From Megamerina dolium (lineage: Eukaryota; Arthropoda; Insecta; Diptera; Megamerinidae), in NCBI GenBank assembly GCA_963854835.1, contig OY978529.1, forward strand, positions 39,056,055 through 39,120,054: 64,000 nt of DNA, written 5' to 3'. Shown piece by piece: positions 59,545-64,000 of the stretch. How positions within the stretch are numbered: position 1 is the stretch's first letter; the number at the start of each line of letters is the position of its first letter. Under the pieces are notes generated by a model that searched no databases, was not told the origin of the DNA, and worked only from the letters and a program-made list of their open reading frames with translations. Made by a program: the position numbers and the translations under genes.

Positions 59545-62215
59545 AGTCATCACTATGATGGCAAAGTATGTAGTTAGTTAAAAATGAATTTGTTAAAAAA
59601 AAAAAAATATTTACCAAAAATGCATACCTACATACATTAGGGTGGGTCGAATTATTCGATGAAATATCGTCACATTGTATTGCAGTTCAGTGAAAAACAT
59701 ACGGTTTTATATAATCCAAAAATAATAGCTGAAGAAATTCATTGAGATCTTAATTATATTCTAGACAATTCTTAAAAGAAAACAAGAATTCTTTCCATAA
59801 TGATTATTTTGGAAGTGCAAACGGCATTATATTCGATACACGTACTTAGCTAGCGGCGCTAACTATATGACAAAACAACAACAAAATGACAGACATAACT
59901 ATAAGCGCTAAGTATACTTAGCATGTTGCTTAAGTTCATTGCTGTCAATTACTCTCATTTTTTCTGCTATACAGAGATGTTATTTCTTGATATCATTAGT
60001 TTAAAGGCCCAAAATGTTATAATTTACGTCAGGAGAACTAAGAAGAAGAACGAATATTACAACAGAATTATTTCACAATTTTTAAAATATTTTATCCATT
60101 AAATAATCAAATTTTGTTCGATCTGAAATTCATATATATTAAATAAACATTTTTTATCAACTCTGTTTAGGAAATGAGCATTTTTGTCATAGTATTGGTA
60201 CAAAAATGATAAGTTGTCGAATAAAATATGGCCACAATTAAATATAAATACAGGGTCAGTTGGCAACGTTTTTTACTATACTTGACGAATTGCAACTCCT
60301 TCTGCGTTAGCCAACTGAACGATTTTCAGACAATTCTAGATATTTCTAGATACTTTTCATTTTTTTTGTAATATTGTTGGAAAGAAAATTCCAAGTAAAT
60401 ATGTGCATAATTATCCTTGTCATCGTGATCTCTCTTTAAAATGTTATTTCGCCTGATTGTGTTTATAAAAGGAATTGTTTCGAACATTGTAGGACATTTT
60501 AGCGTATTGAATTTAGAGACATGACATTTTTGATGACATTTCTTTTTCACCGAAAATATTATACTCGTAATAGATCAGTTTTGAAATTAAAAAAATCGAT
60601 TTGGAAATATTTCTTTAGTTTTGTCATTTTTCTGGAGTCGATTTTCTACATTGTATGTATTTTTTTTTTCATAATACAAAATTTTTAAAATTTTATTAAT
60701 TTATAACATTGTTCTCAATTAAATTTCGCATTTATTCGTAATTCTCATTCAATTCACATTTGCTTTATCCGTAAAAAGTTAAATTTTGACATTTACCTCA
60801 ATTCTATTTTACATTTTTATGTATATTTCATATATTTCATTTTTTCATGGTAAATTTTGTAATTTTGTTTAATCTTGATATTTTCCTCAATTCTATTTTA
60901 CCTTTTTAGGCATATTTCTAATTTTTTCATAGAAAATTTGGTTAATAATGTTGTTTTAAAATTTCTATTAACATTTTTATTCATATTTCTGATTTTTTTC
61001 TGATTATTTTCTGATTAATTCTTATTTTTAAGCAACAATAAACAAAATTTTTAGTTTTGACAACAAATAAAATTTTTGGTATATCAAATTTTATATTTAC
61101 TCCAATTTGAGTTGAATCCGAGCAATTCGAGATTGCCAAAATTTAAGCTATAAAATGAAAAAACTTCGATTTTTAAACTAGTTTGGAGAAAAAAGAAATC
61201 AATAAAAAATGTATTTCACCATTCCAAAAGTAGAATAATGATGGTTTCTTCTACGTAAATATTCTCGGATTAATTGAAACGTTTTATTCTTCGCTAAGCG
61301 AAACCGATGTATAAATTGACTCACCCTATTGTACAATAATTGCATTACAATTAAGTACACAGCACAATAATGAAATCGAGAAAAAAAATGCGAGCTTCTC
61401 TAAATATTAATTTTCCTCAGACATACACAAACCAGCCTTATAAATAACAAAAGAAAAGAAAAACAAAAAATTAAAATCATGTAAGTGATTTAATTACACC
61501 ATGAAAATATTACAGCACAAAAACGTCCACATATGTATAATTCTTATGGCATAATCAATCGTATTATTCAAAATTGCCTTTTATTCGAACTTTTTATTTT
61601 ATACATTTATTATATTTATATGAAATAAGTAAATGTAACCATGTATATTATTTAATATTATATGTATGCCTAATAATAGTAATAAAAATATTAATAATAA
61701 CAACAACATATGAATTAATCAAATCAATAGGATATTATATAAATTAAAGCCTCTGAAAATACGTTCACTTTGGCGCTACCCTCCTACAAGAGCTTTTCTC
61801 ACTAACACTCTTTCGCTTTCCATATGTTATTACCTACTATATAATAAATGATTAAGTGAGAAATATCAAAATCATATACATATATATATAAATTTATGAT
61901 AAATTATCAATACCTACCTATGACTTAATATTTGTATATATTGTTAAAATTGTGCAAGAGATTGTATGTAAGTTTCCTAAGCAATTGTTGAAAGGTGCAT
62001 GTTATATTTATACATACAATAATATACAAAAAAAAAATACTTATATATTTTTTTCTATTTAACTTAAGTACGTAATTAAAAGAAAATATATATCTTGATT
62101 ATTGTAAATTATTGTAAAATACATATACACACCAACCCACATATATCATATTAAAAGTAAATAAAAAACAAAATGTATTTATTAAAATTATGCTAAAATA
62201 AATGTGTTTTATTCG
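59545..62215. other. 3' UTR and downstream AT-rich stretch
   Basis: The first canonical AATAAA after the ankyrin gene stop is at about 60142-60147, a candidate polyadenylation signal giving a 3' UTR of about 600 nt. Beyond it the DNA is AT-rich, with repeated TTCATTTTTTCATGGTAAATTTTG-type phrases near 60830-60950. No other gene is seen; the 74-codon minus ORF at 60326 is low-complexity. Confidence 0.45.
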
Positions 62216-62219
62216 AAAT

Positions 62220-63465
62220 AGAGATGGATTTCAAAAAGCATTAAATTCATTTCAAAATTATTAGGTGTGTGACTGATATAGCTCAGAAAGCATAACATCT
62301 ATTGCAATAAATGTATTTCAAATTTAGTTCAAAAAGTGTCAATTGTACTTTACAACAGTAGAAAGCATCGAGTATAGATCAGAATAGTCAGAATGTACTA
62401 CAAAATGGATATCTGAAAGTACTACATGTATTTCCATAAAATAGAATTTCAGAATAGAATCAGGGGTGCTTTAGACAGCAACAAATATATATCAGCTTAG
62501 TCAAATTTACTTCTAAAAGTGGCAATTGTATTTTAAAATAGCCATAACAAAATGAATTTCAGAATAGTCAAATAACTTCAGAAAACATTAGGTGTGCCTT
62601 ATAGCCTAGATAGACGGCAGCCTAATTCCGGATTACCGAGTTAATTCGAATTAACTCGGGCATTAACTGGAGCTAATCCGCATTAACTCTATGAGTTAAT
62701 TCTCAAAATAAAAGAGGATTAGGGCAATTTGCGATGGCAACACTGCTGAAAATATGCTATTGTGAATTTTTTCGATCCATTTTACAAAATATTAGGTGGC
62801 TACGCTTATAAAAAACTTTCAACAATTGTTAACAATTTTCGATAGGAAAAGCGTTGGCGAACAAATAAATCCAGCTGTCAATTACGAACTGTGAATGTCA
62901 ATTTACAAGTTTCTGATAGTTTTCAGTTCACGATATTCTTGTAGATTTTCTCATATCGAGAGTGACAGTTGACAGAAATTGATAGTGATAGTAATGTAAG
63001 TGAGCAGACCTAATAAAACAGCAATCAGCCGTTTAGTTAATCCGCAATACTGCCGTCTGTCAGGTTATTATTTTATTCGGATTAAGTGCGCCGGTAATCC
63101 GGATTAACGCTGCCGTCTGTCTAGGCTATTAGACAGCACAGGGTGTGTTTGATAATAGTAAAATTATGATAATATGTCAATTGCAATTTATAGTAGTCAG
63201 TTGTGTTTCAAAGTAACAGCAAGAATATCATAATTAACAGAGAGCATCAAATGTATTTAAAAATAATCAAGTACTTTTCAGAAAAAATAAATTTTATTAC
63301 AGAATCGAACAGAATATGCATTTCAGAAAGCATCAAATATTTTCGGATAAATAAATGGGTATTTTAGAAAGTATCATATATATTGTATATGCCAGAATAA
63401 TCTGATGTGCTTCAGAAAGCATCATATGTATTTCGGAAAAGTCAAATTTGACCAAGCATCAAATG
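62220..63465 (+). repeat. Degenerate short-period array interrupted by a MITE
   Basis: Variants of TTTCAGAAAGCATCAAATGT and TTCAGAATAGTCAAAT recur irregularly every 30-70 bp on both sides of the MITE at 62602-63128 (for example near 62285, 62365, 62550, 63240, 63325, 63410 and 63465). No ORF. Confidence 0.55.
62602..63128. mobile_element. Harbinger-like MITE, copy B
   Basis: 527 bp, closely similar to copy A (49580-50107) throughout. TIRs start TAGCCTAGA/CAGACGG, and flanking TTA lies at 62599-62601 and 63129-63131 (3-bp TWA duplication). The right TIR differs from the left by a short change near base 21, and the 22-bp inner palindrome is kept at 62637-62658. Confidence 0.88.
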
Positions 63466-63762
63466 TAGGGCTGTAAGATTAATCGGTAGATTAAACAAAA
63501 TTCTGATTGTTCAAAATGTTGATTAACCAAATAACAAATTATTTGAATGATTAAATACTTTTGAATTAATTCGAGTAGTAAGAATTTTTATTAATCAGAA
63601 TTAAATTATTCGAATAAAATACTAAAAATATTTGAATTTTATAATTAATACAATTCCTAAAAATGCATAATTTTTTCATTAACGCAAATTCTGATTAATC
63701 GAATAATTTATTAATAAGAAATTCGATTAAACAGATTGGTCGTTTAATGATCAATCGCACAT
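63466..63762. mobile_element. Possible hAT-like MITE rich in ATTAAT
   Basis: Left end AGGGCTGTAAGATTAATCG and right end GATCAATCGCACA form a weak inverted pair (TGTAAGATTAATC versus TGTGCGATTGATC). The interior is dominated by ATTAAT/ATTCGAAT motifs and is internally palindromic. An AGGGCTGT start is seen in some hAT-type elements; assignment is an inference. No 8-bp duplication found. Confidence 0.35.
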
Positions 63763-64000
63763 ATTCATCAAACGCATTTCCAGAATAGTCCCACGTATAG
63801 TGTAATATTTACTTCAAAGTGGTGGTCAAATTCACAATTCATTCTTGAGAGCTGCCCGTACAAGGTTCAATGAATTTTTCTTTATATATATTTACAATAA
63901 AAACAAATTTCAACAGTACATGAAGCAAAATTATAACATTGAAATAAATGAAAAAAAAAATAATATTTATTTTTACTATGATGCCATCAACTACCTCTGT

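Noticed and set aside
1..64000. LTR retrotransposon, endogenous virus or bacterial-type defence system
   Set aside because: I saw no paired LTRs, no gag/protease/integrase reading, no envelope-like ORF and no operon-like gene cluster on either strand.

Overview
This is a 64 kb window of AT-rich, intron-containing, repeat-dense nuclear DNA from a higher fly (Brachycera). A tephritid or related acalyptrate is my best guess, which is an inference. The grounds are a dipteran-type RpS21 with introns of about 75-120 bp, many mariner copies, and DINE-1/Helentron-type repeats with a (GTCC)n tract and 150-bp tandem cores. Nothing bacterial or viral is visible.

Only two host genes can be supported. 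RpS21 (40S ribosomal protein eS21) lies on the minus strand at 29221-29663 in three coding exons plus a noncoding 5' exon, and all splice sites are readable. An ANKRD29-like ankyrin-repeat gene lies on the plus strand from 48939 to 59544. Its six coding exons give 307 codons, with two large introns (3.9 and 5.6 kb) packed with repeats. A 97-codon minus-strand ORF at 34247-34540 is a weak candidate for a further gene or first exon.

The rest is a layered transposon landscape. 1-15.9 kb: non-LTR retrotransposon fragments, several mariner relics including one fairly young copy (10.8-12.0 kb), an internally deleted Tc1/mariner-like element, and short tandem arrays. 16.0-20.0 kb: a complete DINE-1-like (Helentron-associated) element, then a full-length mariner whose transposase is split by a 618-bp Harbinger-like MITE. 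21-25 kb: an RNase H relic, a 5'-truncated LINE with an 11-bp target-site duplication, and a cluster of tRNA-related SINEs. 31.6-33.8 and 37.8-39.7 kb: two more DINE-1-like copies, the first abutted by a deleted mariner. 43-47.6 kb: a SINE, a second deleted Tc1/mariner-like element with TIRs, a 41-bp near-perfect palindrome and a degenerate tandem array. The ANKRD29-like introns hold a further MITE, two mariner relics, a SINE and more tandem arrays. The last 2 kb repeats the same MITE inside another array.

The most unusual pattern is that several apparently unrelated repeat families share a core pitch of about 150 bp, and some also share a motif close to TTTGTATGGGAG. The two host genes show no functional link, and I see no operon or pathway-like clustering. 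I found no convincing new molecular system. The best leads are the Harbinger-like MITE carrying an exon-like ORF, the paired MITE insertions with diagnostic TWA duplications, and the 41-bp palindrome.
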